A DNA stretch of 64,000 bases from Flavihumibacter solisilvae (GCF_000814475.1 NZ_JSVC01000007.1:1-64000); one strand, 5' to 3'. Shown: positions 55,072 through 64,000, counted from the stretch's first letter. Numbers and translations are program-made. The notes: generated by a model from the sequence alone, not told the origin.

Positions 55072-56208
55072 TCAGACTGTGGCAATGCAGTCGCAGAACC
55101 TGTTGTACAGCTTTTCATAACGGGGAACAATGTGGTGGATATCAAAACGGTCGCTCTGGTCCATCGCGTTCTTTTTGAAACTGCTGAGAAGCTCTTTGTT
55201 ACTGAGTAGTTCAATGGCATGGCGGCTCATCGTTTCCACATCGCCCACAGGAGCCAGGAAACCGGTTTCGCCGTGAACATTGATTTCCGGCAGTCCCCCG
55301 GCATTGGTACTGATCACGGGAACTCCAGCAGCCATCGCTTCAAGTGCAGCAAGGCCGAAACTTTCGTATTCGGAAGTCAAAAGGAAAAGGTCGGAGATAG
55401 CGAGGATTTCTTCAATTTGTTCCTGTTTCCCGACAAACCTGATCTCATCGAACACGCCCAGTTCGCGGCTCAGGCTTTCAGCAACCGGACGTTCGGGTCC
55501 GTCGCCCACAAACAGCAATTTGCTCGGAACTTTTTTTACCACATTGCTGAATATGCGAACCACATCTTCGATCCGCTTCACTTTCCTGAAGTTGGAAGCA
55601 TGCAGCAGGATGCGCTCGCCAGAGGGTGCAATTACCCGCCTGAATGCATCGATGCCTTTCTTTCGGAACCGTGCCACATCAACAAAGTTGTGAATCACTT
55701 CAATGTCTTTTTCAATGCGGAAGGACCTGTAGGTTTCTTCACGCAGGTTATTGGACACTGCAGTAATGGCATCACTTTCATTTATGGAAAATGTTACGAC
55801 TGGAGCATAGGTCTTATCCCTCCCAACCAGTGTAATGTCGGTGCCATGAAGTGTGGTAATGACAGGGATCGAGATACCTGCTTTCATCACGATCTGTTTG
55901 GCCATAAAAGCAGCTGAGGCGTGAGGAATGGCATAATGCACATGTAGCAGGTCAAGCCGGTTATTCATGATCACATCAACCATTGTGCTAGCCAGCGCCG
56001 TTTCATATGGGGGATAGTCGAAGAGGGGATAAGTGGGAACCCTGACTTCATGATAAAAGATATTTGCATTGAATTCGTTCAGGCGTACGGGTTGCTGGTA
56101 TGTGATGAAGTGCACCTGGTGACCTTTATCTGCAAGGGCTTTTCCGAGCTCGGTTGCCAAAACACCACTACCGCCAAAAGTGGGGTAGCAAACGATTCCA
56201 ATGCGCAT
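55072..56208 (-). CDS. bshA: N-acetyl-alpha-D-glucosaminyl L-malate synthase BshA
   Basis: A 378-residue GT4 glycosyltransferase that joins UDP-GlcNAc and L-malate, the first step of bacillithiol synthesis. The start MRIGIVCYPTFGGSGVLATELG and HVHYAIPHASAA are diagnostic of BshA; the C-terminal nucleotide-sugar motif is SEYESFGLAALEAMAAGVPVI. No bshB or bshC is in this window. It is divergent from the M28 peptidase. Confidence 0.93.
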   Translation of the reverse strand: MRIGIVCYPTFGGSGVLATELGKALADKGHQVHFITYQQPVRLNEFNANIFYHEVRVPTYPLFDYPPYETALASTMVDVIMNNRLDLLHVHYAIPHASAAFMAKQIVMKAGISIPVITTLHGTDITLVGRDKTYAPVVTFSINESDAITAVSNNLREETYRSFRIEKDIEVIHNFVDVARFRKKGIDAFRRVIAPSGERILLHASNFRKVKRIEDVVRIFSNVVKKVPSKLLFVGDGPERPVAESLSRELGVFDEIRFVGKQEQIEEILAISDLFLLTSEYESFGLAALEAMAAGVPVISTNAGGLPEINVHGETGFLAPVGDVETMSRHAIELLSNKELLSSFKKNAMDQSDRFDIHHIVPRYEKLYNRFCDCIATV

Positions 56209-56274
56209 AGGCGTAAAAAATTGGTTGTGAAGGTAATGGATAAAAATGTTTAGCTAATTTTAAAAAAACACCAC

Positions 56275-57666
56275 ATGAAAGGATTTGTTTGGTTGGCGGC
56301 TTTATTATTTAGCCAGGCTGTAGCAGCACAACACCAGGAAGATTCTGTTTTCTTCAGAAAACTGGCGGATGATGTGCTTAGTTCGCCAGTAGCTTATGAG
56401 AACCTCCGTGTACTGTGCAAATCGGTAGGCCCGAGGTTAGCAGGGTCTCCGGGGATGTATAAGGCTGAGGCCTGGGGCGCTGAGGCTTTGAAAGCTGCCG
56501 GTGCCGATAAAGTGTGGTTGCAGGAATGTATGGTGCCACACTGGGAAAGAGGTAAGGAAGAATCCTGGTACACCATTGGTGCAGTTGGCGGCAAAGCCGA
56601 GAAGAACAGGCTCGACATCCTGGCACTGGGAAATTCTGTCGGCACAAACCAGGATGGAATTTACCTGCCTGCAATTCTTATTGAAGATTTCAAAGACCTG
56701 GATGCAAAGAAGGACCTGGTCAAGGGGAAAATAGTAGTATATAACAACATCTTCAATCCCCGTAACCTGTCAACCGGAAAATCTTATGGTGAATCCGGAG
56801 CATACCGCCGCCAGGGACCAAGCCTGGCCGCGAAATACGGTGCTGCTGCCGTAATGATCAGGTCCGTTTCTGCCTCTGCCGATAATCATCCCCATACAGG
56901 CACTACTTCATATGATTCCACATACCCGAAAATTCCTGCTGCTGCCATCGGGTTGAAAGATGCAGACAAACTGATAGGCTTGCTCCGGTCAGGAAAGGAA
57001 GTCAAGATCTTCTATCGCAGTGAAGCACGGTTCCATCCTGATGCCAAAGGGCACAATGTAATTGGTGAGATCACCGGGTCTGAATTCCCCGACCGCTTTA
57101 TAACAGTAGGCGGGCACCTCGACTCCTGGGACCCGGCTGAAGGCGCTCATGATGATGGGGCAGGTTGCGTTCATTCCATTGAAGTATTGCGTGCATTGAA
57201 GGCCAGTGGATATAAGCCAAAGCATACGATACGGATAGTGTTGTTTGCCAACGAAGAGAATGGACTCCGTGGTGGTAACAAATATGCAGAGGAAGCAAAA
57301 GGGAAAGCTGAAAAACATGTATTTGCCCTCGAAAGTGATGCTGGTGGATTCACTCCGCGCAGTTTCGGCTTTACGTTGGCGAAAGATAAACTCGAAAGGA
57401 TCCGGGCCTGGGTGCCGCTGTTTGTTCCTTATGGTGTGTACCAGTTCAGCGATGGTGGTGGTGGCGCCGACATAGGTCCATTGAACAGGTTATTAGGCAC
57501 GCCCCTGGCCGGGCTGTCGCCTGATGGCTCGAGATATTTTGACCTGCATCATGCAAGGAATGATGTGTTCGAGCAGGTAAACAAAAGGGAACTTGATATG
57601 GGCGCCCTGAACATGACGATGTTGATTTACATGATCGATAAGTACGGGTTGGAAAGTAAAAATTAA
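56275..57666 (+). CDS. M28 family zinc aminopeptidase/carboxypeptidase Q-like
   Basis: A 463-residue secreted peptidase (signal peptide about 1-18). A PA-type insert spans about 120-250. The two-zinc site is His281 (GGHLDSWD), Asp293 (AHDDGAG), Glu327/Glu328 (FANEENGLRG), Asp355 (ESDAGG) and a late His (LHHARNDVFE). It resembles plasma glutamate carboxypeptidase. It starts a two-gene run with the next small protein. Confidence 0.92.
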   Translation: MKGFVWLAALLFSQAVAAQHQEDSVFFRKLADDVLSSPVAYENLRVLCKSVGPRLAGSPGMYKAEAWGAEALKAAGADKVWLQECMVPHWERGKEESWYTIGAVGGKAEKNRLDILALGNSVGTNQDGIYLPAILIEDFKDLDAKKDLVKGKIVVYNNIFNPRNLSTGKSYGESGAYRRQGPSLAAKYGAAAVMIRSVSASADNHPHTGTTSYDSTYPKIPAAAIGLKDADKLIGLLRSGKEVKIFYRSEARFHPDAKGHNVIGEITGSEFPDRFITVGGHLDSWDPAEGAHDDGAGCVHSIEVLRALKASGYKPKHTIRIVLFANEENGLRGGNKYAEEAKGKAEKHVFALESDAGGFTPRSFGFTLAKDKLERIRAWVPLFVPYGVYQFSDGGGGADIGPLNRLLGTPLAGLSPDGSRYFDLHHARNDVFEQVNKRELDMGALNMTMLIYMIDKYGLESKN

Positions 57667-57692
57667 TTTTAAAATCTAAAATAGTACAGCTT

Positions 57693-58118
57693 ATGAGAAG
57701 GTTCCTGGGTTTCGTTTTGCTCGTACTCCTGGTAATCGGTGGAGGATTCTTCTATTGGAGATACTACTGGGTCTTTGGGGAAGGTGTAAAGGCCGGTGAG
57801 CTTAATTTCCTGGTAAAGAAAGGTTACATTTTCAAGACATTCGAGGGGAAGATGATCCAGTCCGGATTCCGTAGCGGTGTTACAGGAAGCATCCAGTCTT
57901 ATGAGTTCGAGTTTTCGGTAACCAACCAGCAGATAGCTGACCAGCTTATGCACAATAGCGGAAAGGAATTCGAACTTCATTATCGTGAATACCTTGGCGC
58001 TATTCCCTGGCGGGGAAATTCAAATTATGTAGTTGACAGCATTTTATCGATGCGGATGCCGGGCGGTGGCCCCATAATAAATTCCAAGCCGGCTGCAGGT
58101 CCAGGCCAATCCGAATAA
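57693..58118 (+). CDS. Small single-pass membrane protein, unknown function
   Basis: A 141-residue protein with one N-terminal membrane segment (about 5-24) and a periplasmic or cytosolic domain with GEGVKAGELNFLVKKGYIFKTFEGKMIQSGF. I recognise this as a widespread Bacteroidota protein often mislabelled 6-phosphogluconate dehydrogenase; no dehydrogenase motif is present. It lies 26 bases after the M28 gene and may be cotranscribed. Confidence 0.8.
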   Translation: MRRFLGFVLLVLLVIGGGFFYWRYYWVFGEGVKAGELNFLVKKGYIFKTFEGKMIQSGFRSGVTGSIQSYEFEFSVTNQQIADQLMHNSGKEFELHYREYLGAIPWRGNSNYVVDSILSMRMPGGGPIINSKPAAGPGQSE

Positions 58119-58123
58119 CAGGT

Positions 58124-58837
58124 TTATCCTGCATGCAAAAGGAAGATCGCCGGTCGTTTATGGATATCTATTTTGTTGGATTTCCAGTTTTTTATGGAAC
58201 GGGTAATAACGAACTCATTTGCGCCGGTCAGGTCAACGGCGATGCATAGCCGCGTATCCGGCTTGCATTGCGCAAGCATGGCTTCTACAAGCTGGTTGTT
58301 GCGGTAAGGGGTTTCAATAAAGATCTGTGTACAATTGTTCTTTGCTGATTCTGTTTCCAGGTCTTTCAGCATTTTATTCCGATGGGCATTATCGATCGGG
58401 AGGTAGCCATTGAACCGGAACTGTTGCCCGTTCATTCCACTGGCCATCAACGCAAGGAGAATGGAGCTTGGACCAACAAAAGGTTTTACAACTGCTCCCA
58501 TTTGCTGCGCTATTGCGACCAGCACCTGCCCGGGATCCGCCACGCCGGGACAGCCAGCCTCGCTTATAATGCCAATGGTCTTACCCCTTTGAAGCTGCTG
58601 CCGGAAAGCCGTGCCCACTTCATCCTCAGCTTTATGAATTGCGAACCATTCGTAATTGTCGATCACCATTTCCTTCCACATCTGTTTAAGATATCTGCGC
58701 GCGCTACGCTCATTTTCTACAAAGAAAACCTGGCACTCACGGATGCCATTGAGGACATAAGCGGGAATGGGCTCAAGATTATTCTCGTCAAGGAATGTCG
58801 GAATGAGATACACGGTACCCAATGCACTGCTTGCCAT
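58124..58837 (-). CDS. SAM-dependent methyltransferase, RsmI/tetrapyrrole methylase family
   Basis: A 237-residue methylase. The family motif is ISEAGCPGVADPGQVLVAIA, with VGPSSILLALMASGMNGQQFRFNGYLP and IFIETPYRNNQLVEAM following as in RsmI. RsmI methylates 16S rRNA C1402; this protein is shorter and more diverged at the N-terminus, so an rRNA target is likely but not certain. The start MASSALGTVYLIP is used. It is 1 base downstream of the EI24 gene. Confidence 0.85.
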   Translation of the reverse strand: MASSALGTVYLIPTFLDENNLEPIPAYVLNGIRECQVFFVENERSARRYLKQMWKEMVIDNYEWFAIHKAEDEVGTAFRQQLQRGKTIGIISEAGCPGVADPGQVLVAIAQQMGAVVKPFVGPSSILLALMASGMNGQQFRFNGYLPIDNAHRNKMLKDLETESAKNNCTQIFIETPYRNNQLVEAMLAQCKPDTRLCIAVDLTGANEFVITRSIKNWKSNKIDIHKRPAIFLLHAG

Positions 58838-58838
58838 A

Positions 58839-59615
58839 TTACCTGATTTCAATTTGACGTACACCTTCTATCTGCCGCACACTAAGCGTTGCAGCAACTA
58901 CCGCATAGGTTGGCGCAAGAATCCAGCCAATAACAGGAACGGCATGCATAAGATAAAAAAGCAGTCCATTTCCTATTGCAAGGCCTTTATGGTCACTGAT
59001 AAAACGAATGCTTTCTGCCGGCGACAATCGTCTGCGTTCACAGCTATAATCGACCATGGAAAAACCATAATAGTAACATTCGGAAAACAACGACAACATA
59101 GGGCTTACCCAGCCGACGACGGGTATAAACGAAAGTATCAGTATGGAGATGGTATATACTGCCTGCCAGAGCATGTTTCTTAAGGCAAGCCTAATGCCGC
59201 GGACAATATCCTTCATCAGTTGTGAAAAGCTGAAAGGAAAATCACGCCCTTCTATAATAGATTCTGTTTTTTCACTCAGGTAGGCAAACAGGGGCGATCC
59301 GATAATCAGGAAAATATATTTGAAAAGCGAAAAATAAAAGAACACAAGCAGGAGCCTCACCATGATATTTCCCATCATAAAAAGAAAGGAAAGAAACGGA
59401 CTTTTCTGTTCCTGCAGCCAGCGGTCGATGCCGATAATATTGCTCAGGTAATTAACTGCGGAATTACTCGAAATGATAAAAAAATACATGCCTGTCACAA
59501 ACAGCAACATGTACAGGATTCCGGGCAGGATTATCCACCGCCATAGTTTATGTTCCCTGATGAAGTTGTGAGCCTTGATATAACACTCAATAGCAATAAT
59601 GATCTCTTTTAGCAA
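58839..59615 (-). CDS. EI24 domain membrane protein
   Basis: A 258-residue inner-membrane protein with about five or six hydrophobic segments (near 28-50, 75-105, 145-180, 215-245). LFKYIFLIIGSPLFAYLSEKTE and PVVGWVSPMLSLFSECYYYGFSMVDY are typical of the EI24/CysZ-like family. Some relatives import sulfate; the role here is unknown. It forms a two-gene unit with the RsmI-like methylase. Confidence 0.85.
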   Translation of the reverse strand: MLKEIIIAIECYIKAHNFIREHKLWRWIILPGILYMLLFVTGMYFFIISSNSAVNYLSNIIGIDRWLQEQKSPFLSFLFMMGNIMVRLLLVFFYFSLFKYIFLIIGSPLFAYLSEKTESIIEGRDFPFSFSQLMKDIVRGIRLALRNMLWQAVYTISILILSFIPVVGWVSPMLSLFSECYYYGFSMVDYSCERRRLSPAESIRFISDHKGLAIGNGLLFYLMHAVPVIGWILAPTYAVVAATLSVRQIEGVRQIEIR

Positions 59616-59671
59616 GCTGGACAGGTTTTAGCGGCCTAAATTTATTACATTGAGTTAAGACATGGCTGAAA

Positions 59672-60280
59672 ATGATGACAAAATTGCCGCCGGTTTTTTT
59701 TGAAAGACCTGATGTTGTCCAGGTTGCACGTGAATTGATCGGGAAAATTTTGCTCACCCGGTTCGATGGCATCGTAACGAGTGGCCGTATAGTGGAAACT
59801 GAAGCATATAACGGTGTTGTGGACCGGGCATCGCATGCGTATAAAGGTCGTCGTACCGCAAGAACCGAAACAATGTATAGCGCCGGTGGCGTTGCGTATG
59901 TTTATCTCTGTTATGGAATTCATCACCTGTTCAATGTGGTCACAAATATTAAGGACGTACCTCATGCAGTGCTTATCCGTGGTATTGAACCGGTGGAAGG
60001 TGTGGAGCAGATGCTGGACAGGATGCGTAAACTGAAATTAGATCATACAGTGGGAAGGGGACCGGGGAATGTTTCGCGGGCGCTGGGAATTTCAACGGAG
60101 CATACCGGAAATTCGTTGCAGGAGGAAATCAGCATCTGGGATGATGGGTTTGTGTTGAAGCCATCAGATATTATTGCGTCTCCACGGATTGGAATTGATT
60201 ATGCCGGGGAGGATGCGACCTTACCGTACCGTTTTTACCAGAAAGGAAACCGGCACGTCAGCGGAAAAGGAAATAAGTAA
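59672..60280 (+). CDS. 3-methyladenine DNA glycosylase (MPG/AAG family)
   Basis: A 202-residue base-excision enzyme that removes alkylated purines. Family features are GRIVETEAYNG (catalytic Glu), DRASHAYKGRRTARTETMY, GVAYVYLCYGIHHLFNVV and GRGPGNVSRALGI. Met1 or Met2 could be the start. It is divergent from the EI24 gene and convergent with the PorP/SprF gene (10 bases). Confidence 0.93.
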   Translation: MMTKLPPVFFERPDVVQVARELIGKILLTRFDGIVTSGRIVETEAYNGVVDRASHAYKGRRTARTETMYSAGGVAYVYLCYGIHHLFNVVTNIKDVPHAVLIRGIEPVEGVEQMLDRMRKLKLDHTVGRGPGNVSRALGISTEHTGNSLQEEISIWDDGFVLKPSDIIASPRIGIDYAGEDATLPYRFYQKGNRHVSGKGNK

Positions 60281-60290
60281 AACCGGCAGG

Positions 60291-61307
60291 TTAGAATTTC
60301 GGGCAGGGCACTTCCTTGCGGCCATCGTCAGGCCGTTTGATATAGATCAGGGAGATCTCAATTCCGCCCCGTTTTTGGGATGCGGTCTTCAGCGAAGAAG
60401 TATTTACATCATATGTTGCCCCCAGGCGGAAATCCGCCCATTCGAATCCCAGGTAGGGAATCAAGGCATCATTAAACCGCAGCCAGCTGCCTGCATAAAA
60501 GCTGGTTGGCCGGTCAAAATCGTCGTTGAGATTGAACGCTACTGCGCCACCTATTACGGTTTCGTAGGCGCCTGCCTGGCGGCTGTGCTGGCCAGAGAGG
60601 TGCAGGGTGGTAGTTTGTCCAACCGGCAGGTATCCCCCGGCATGTATACTTACCCGTGGCTGGATGGTGTAATAGCCATTGGTAAAGTTTTCTTTGGGTT
60701 TGATGATATGGTAGGTTGATACGCCCACATAAAAGTTGTCATCACCGTTAGTGGAACCGCTGTACAGCACACCTGCATTGAAATCGAAATAGCTGACATT
60801 GATCCTGGTGCCGTCAACTGCTTCACCGCTGGGATTGGTCCATGTACCGTCGAGTGCCAGTTCGTTTTCAAAATTAAGCGCCGATCCATCGAGCCGTTTG
60901 CTGGTATAAACTCCCTGGAATCCTACGCCGAGAGTGTGGAATCCATCTTCATCAAGTGCTTTATGGTATGCAGTGGAAAGTGCGAGATAGTTACTGTTCA
61001 GGATGCCGTTAGCCGTGCGATCTGTCATGGCCATACCGCCCAGTCCCCAGGTATCCGCTTCATTCAGTTTCCCTTTGAAAATAGGGGCGTCGACAGACAA
61101 TGTGGATGTTACAAACGCTTTGCTGATTGCCGGCCACTGATCACGATAATTTCCTGCAGCCCTCACTACTCCGTTGAATTTACCTGTATAGGCGGGGTTA
61201 AGCGTAAGCGGTGACGCGAAAAACTGGGAAAAATGCGGGTCCTGCGCGAGAGCGGGCCGGATAAGTACAGCCAGCAGCAGCACCAGTATACCACGGTAGA
61301 TTCTCAT
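60291..61307 (-). CDS. PorP/SprF family T9SS-associated outer-membrane protein
   Basis: A 338-residue outer-membrane beta-barrel. Signal peptide about 1-21 (PALAQ). The N-terminal DPHFSQFFASPLTLNPAYTG is diagnostic of the PorP/SprF family. SprF-type paralogues are needed for secretion or surface attachment of particular T9SS cargos, usually encoded next to them; no large adhesin is adjacent here. The ATG at 61307 is used; five further in-frame codons upstream are not needed. Confidence 0.9.
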   Translation of the reverse strand: MRIYRGILVLLLAVLIRPALAQDPHFSQFFASPLTLNPAYTGKFNGVVRAAGNYRDQWPAISKAFVTSTLSVDAPIFKGKLNEADTWGLGGMAMTDRTANGILNSNYLALSTAYHKALDEDGFHTLGVGFQGVYTSKRLDGSALNFENELALDGTWTNPSGEAVDGTRINVSYFDFNAGVLYSGSTNGDDNFYVGVSTYHIIKPKENFTNGYYTIQPRVSIHAGGYLPVGQTTTLHLSGQHSRQAGAYETVIGGAVAFNLNDDFDRPTSFYAGSWLRFNDALIPYLGFEWADFRLGATYDVNTSSLKTASQKRGGIEISLIYIKRPDDGRKEVPCPKF

Positions 61308-61358
61308 AATAGGGAAGAGCAAAATACAATATGTTGGTAAAATACGAAAGCTTTATTT

Positions 61359-62009
61359 CTACGACTGCTGCTTGGCGCCATAAGCGAGGTCACCCGCATC
61401 GCCAAGGCCCGGCACAATATATCCTTTAGCAGTAAGTTCGTCGTCGATCGCCCCGCACCAGATCTTCACATTAGGCTCGTTGCGGTGAACATATTCAATA
61501 CCCACCGTACATGCAATGGCGCATACGACATGGATTTCCCTTGGACTGCCTTCATCCCTGAGATATTGTATTGTTTTTACCAGCGAGGCTCCTGTTGCTA
61601 CCATTGGGTCAGAAATGATCACCACCCGGTCGTCAAGGTCGGGGCTGGAAAGATATTCCATACTAATCTCGAATGATCCGTCGGGATTGTGTTTCCGGTA
61701 GGCAGAGATGAACGCGTTATCCGCTTTGTCGAAGTAATTGAGAAGCCCCTGGTGAAGGGGTAAGCCAGCCCGGAGTATGGTGGCAAGTACGGGTTGACGT
61801 GAAAGTACTTTACAGTTTGATATGCCCATGGGTGTCTGTGTCTCGATCTGCCGGTGATCGAGATTCTTACTGATCTCGTAAGCAGCTACCTCACCAATCC
61901 TTTCCAGGTTACGGCGGAACCGCATCCTGTCAGCCTGTTGGTCGATGTTTCGTAATTCGCTCACCCAGTCGCTGAGAAGCGAATAATGCTTGCTTAAATT
62001 GACGACCAT
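61359..62009 (-). CDS. upp: Uracil phosphoribosyltransferase
   Basis: A 216-residue salvage enzyme that makes UMP from uracil and PRPP. The PRPP loop is ISDPMVATGASL; ILRAGLPLHQGLL and the uracil-binding YIVPGLGDAGDLAYG complete the site. The frame extends 9 codons to a TTG, but the ATG at 62009 (MVVNLSKHY) fits the family. Divergent from anmK. Confidence 0.94.
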   Translation of the reverse strand: MVVNLSKHYSLLSDWVSELRNIDQQADRMRFRRNLERIGEVAAYEISKNLDHRQIETQTPMGISNCKVLSRQPVLATILRAGLPLHQGLLNYFDKADNAFISAYRKHNPDGSFEISMEYLSSPDLDDRVVIISDPMVATGASLVKTIQYLRDEGSPREIHVVCAIACTVGIEYVHRNEPNVKIWCGAIDDELTAKGYIVPGLGDAGDLAYGAKQQS

Positions 62010-62101
62010 GGTTTCGTATTTTTCTGCAGTTGCCAATCGTTGTAATTTGCACCGCCTGACAAATCTAGAATTCAGGCTGGTAAATCAAAAACATTTTTTC
62101 C

Positions 62102-63205
62102 ATGGTATATAAAGCGATAGGACTAATGAGTGGGAGTTCCCTTGACGGACTCGATATAGCGTATGTTTTTCTACATGAAACAGGGGGGCGCTGGAATATG
62201 GAAATCCAGCATACTTACTGTCACCATTATACCGAAGAGTGGGTGGAAAAGCTACGAGGTGCTATTAACCTGTCGGCCCGGGATTATATGCTGCTTCATG
62301 CCGATTACGGGCATTATATCGGAAATGCCGTGAATGATTTTATCCAGCGATTCGGCTTGCATCACAAGGTAGATATGATCTCTTCCCACGGTCATACCAC
62401 ATTCCATATGCCTCTTCGCGGAATGACCGGCCAGATAGGTGATGGTGCTGCAATTGCGGCCGAAACAGGTTTGCCCGTTATCAGCGATCTGCGGGCCCTG
62501 GATATCGCCTTCGGTGGCCAGGGTGCCCCGATTGTACCCATAGGCGAAAAGCTTTTGCTTGGCGATTATGGTTTTCTGCTGAACCTGGGCGGAATTGCCA
62601 ACCTGTCGTACCGGAATAACGGTAGTTATTATGCGTTCGATATCTGTCCTGCAAACCGGGTACTGAATATGCTTGTAAAACAGGAAGGCATTGCAATGGA
62701 TGAAGGCGGAAAACTCGCAGGTTCCGGCCAGCCTGACACTAAGATGCTTGAGCAACTCGACAAACTGGATTATTACGGCCTTCCCTACCCCAAATCGCTA
62801 GCCAATGATTTTGGAACTGATGTGGTATACCCCATCCTGGCAGATTCGGGTCTCGCCACTGCCGACGCACTTGCGACTTATTCCGAACATATTGCCAGGC
62901 AACTAAAGCTGAATATTGACAATATCGCCGCCCGTGAACACATGAACCTGGAAGGGCAGAAATTGCTGGTAACCGGCGGGGGGGCATTGAATGATCACCT
63001 TGTTGGTCGCATCCGGGCAGCAGTGGAAGGGTCGGGTTTAACCGTTGATGTGCCGGACCGTCAACTTGTCGAGTATAAAGAAGCAGTGATCATGGCCCTG
63101 ATTGGTGTATTACGGTGGCGCGAAGAAAACAATACACTGGCATCTGTGACCGGCGCACGACGGGACAGCATAGGCGGTGCAATGTGGCTGGGTGTTGAAG
63201 CCTGA
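62102..63205 (+). CDS. anmK: Anhydro-N-acetylmuramic acid kinase
   Basis: A 367-residue kinase that opens and phosphorylates 1,6-anhydroMurNAc to MurNAc-6-phosphate in murein recycling. The ATP motif is MSGSSLDGLD (9-18); SSHGHTTFH, NLGGIANLSY and VTGGGALNDHLV follow. Full length. It complements the murein synthesis genes elsewhere in the window. Confidence 0.94.
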   Translation: MVYKAIGLMSGSSLDGLDIAYVFLHETGGRWNMEIQHTYCHHYTEEWVEKLRGAINLSARDYMLLHADYGHYIGNAVNDFIQRFGLHHKVDMISSHGHTTFHMPLRGMTGQIGDGAAIAAETGLPVISDLRALDIAFGGQGAPIVPIGEKLLLGDYGFLLNLGGIANLSYRNNGSYYAFDICPANRVLNMLVKQEGIAMDEGGKLAGSGQPDTKMLEQLDKLDYYGLPYPKSLANDFGTDVVYPILADSGLATADALATYSEHIARQLKLNIDNIAAREHMNLEGQKLLVTGGGALNDHLVGRIRAAVEGSGLTVDVPDRQLVEYKEAVIMALIGVLRWREENNTLASVTGARRDSIGGAMWLGVEA

Positions 63206-63215
63206 GCCGGATAAA

Positions 63216-63962
63216 TTATTTCAGTGCGACCCGCAGTTTGCTGTAACCGCTTCGGCTCACGGGCAGTTTCTTCCCGGAACGTAACAGTACCAGGTAAGTT
63301 TCCTTTTCCAGTTGATGCAGTTGCGTTATTTCTTTTATGTTGACAATATAAGACCGGTGGATCCTGATAAATCCGGAAGCCGGCAATAGTTGTTCGAATG
63401 ATTGCATTGTCCTGTTCTTGAGGTAGATGCCGTTTGAAGTGGCAATTCTTGCATAGTCATCGGCAGCTTCAATATAATGGATGTCATCAACGAGTACGAT
63501 ACGGATATTGTTATTATCGCGGATCACGATCCTATCGTTTTGCATCGGCGATTGTGCGGCGGTTTCAAGCAGGGCCTTTGTCTTCTCACCCCTTCCGGCA
63601 TTATCAGCTGAATGCTGCTGTGCGAATTTGTGAATGGCTTTATCAAAACGTTCCTGGCTGAACGGTTTGAGAAGGTAATCAACAGCATGATGCTCAAAGG
63701 CGCGGATCGCATATTCATCAAAAGCTGTGGCAAAGATGATCGCCGGCGGATCCTCAACGAGCTCCAGCATTTCAAATCCATTGATCTTGGGCATCTGGAT
63801 ATCAAGGAAAACCAGATCGGGATGGTGTTGCTGGATTGCTTTCAATCCTTCAAACCCGTCGTTGCAGGCCTGGGTCACTTCGAATTGGGGATGTGCTTGC
63901 AGGTATTCCCTGATCACCTGGCTGGCGAGTGGTTCATCATCAATTATTATTACCCTGAACAT
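63216..63962 (-). CDS. LytTR family response regulator
   Basis: A 248-residue two-component regulator. Receiver domain 1-120 with acidic Asp8/Asp9, phospho-acceptor Asp54 (VFLDIQMP), Thr79 and Lys99 (LLKPFS). The C-terminal LytTR DNA-binding domain (about 145-248) contains IHYIEAADDYARI and FIRIHRSYIVNI. Its sensor kinase is probably just upstream on the minus strand, at the window edge. Confidence 0.93.
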   Translation of the reverse strand: MFRVIIIDDEPLASQVIREYLQAHPQFEVTQACNDGFEGLKAIQQHHPDLVFLDIQMPKINGFEMLELVEDPPAIIFATAFDEYAIRAFEHHAVDYLLKPFSQERFDKAIHKFAQQHSADNAGRGEKTKALLETAAQSPMQNDRIVIRDNNNIRIVLVDDIHYIEAADDYARIATSNGIYLKNRTMQSFEQLLPASGFIRIHRSYIVNIKEITQLHQLEKETYLVLLRSGKKLPVSRSGYSKLRVALK

Positions 63963-63977
63963 AATGCTGTGGAATAT

Positions 63978-64000
63978 TTATCGTAGTGGTAAAAAGGTTG
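63978..64000 (-). CDS. Possible C-terminus of the partner sensor histidine kinase (cut)
   Basis: One minus-strand frame from the window edge reads TFLPLR then TAA, ending 15 bases before the response-regulator start. LytS-type kinases often end with an LP-containing strand, so this could be their tail. Only six residues are visible; this is mainly a context inference. Confidence 0.3.

Noticed and set aside
55219-55917. 232-residue frame opposite bshA
   Set aside because: Antisense shadow; bshA is intact and clearly coding.
57693-58118. 6-phosphogluconate dehydrogenase label
   Set aside because: No Rossmann fold or dehydrogenase motif; the protein is a 141-residue single-pass membrane protein.

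Overview
The window looks like chromosome of a Bacteroidota bacterium, most likely Chitinophagaceae or a close relative (family level is inference). Supporting signs are type IX secretion (T9SS) and gliding genes (gldF, gldG, gldJ, porU, porV, a PorP/SprF protein, a cargo with a C-terminal sorting domain), a SusC/SusD pair, a MurF-Alr fusion, BshA, many lipoproteins, and TAnnTTTG-type -7 promoter boxes. Base composition is close to balanced, except for an AT-rich patch at about 24.2-25.1 kb. No rRNA, insertion sequence, CRISPR array or replication origin was seen.

Layout. 0-5.2 kb: end of acpP, then fabF and rnc, a reverse methylmalonyl-CoA epimerase, and iscS-iscU-iscA for Fe-S assembly. 5.3-12.5 kb: a tight forward operon of gldF-gldG-terC-(murF/alr)-lspA-lipoprotein. 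12.6-22.1 kb: mostly reverse genes (T9SS cargo, fumC, enoyl-CoA hydratase, B12-binding domain protein, gltX, lipoprotein), with forward aldo/keto reductase and polysaccharide deacetylase genes between them. 22.2-24.2 kb: tatD-ansA and tRNA-Ser(GGA). 24.17-25.05 kb: a short AT-rich insert bounded by the tRNA 3' end and an exact 20-bp copy of it, read as the remnant of an integrated element, with one small zinc-ribbon gene. 25.1-31.8 kb: amidase, small orphan protein, a minisatellite-rich gap, HD hydrolase, methyltransferase, nitrilase, cyclase-like DUF2652 protein, AraC regulator. 31.9-34.7 kb: xylB-xylA. 34.7-37.3 kb: DUF983, CHAD and the canonical MurF. 37.4-43.9 kb: gldJ divergent from porU-porV. 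44.0-47.2 kb: ispF-dut-DUF4292-EnvC-like. 47.3-52 kb: SusD and SusC. 52.2-55.0 kb: paired M16 peptidases. 55-64 kb: bshA, M28 peptidase, small membrane protein, RsmI-like methylase, EI24 protein, Mpg glycosylase, PorP/SprF, upp, anmK and a LytTR response regulator.

How the genes work together. Envelope biogenesis dominates: murein precursor synthesis and recycling (MurF, Alr, AnmK, EnvC-like), lipoprotein maturation (LspA), and T9SS secretion and attachment (GldJ, PorU, PorV, GldFG, PorP). Metabolic groups are Fe-S assembly, B12-dependent acyl-CoA isomerisation (epimerase plus B12 domain protein), and xylose use under a divergent AraC regulator. The points most worth a second look are the tRNA-Ser att remnant, the diverged ligase half of MurF-Alr beside an intact second MurF, the cyclase-like/START-like fusion, and the terminator hairpin abutting the ispF start.
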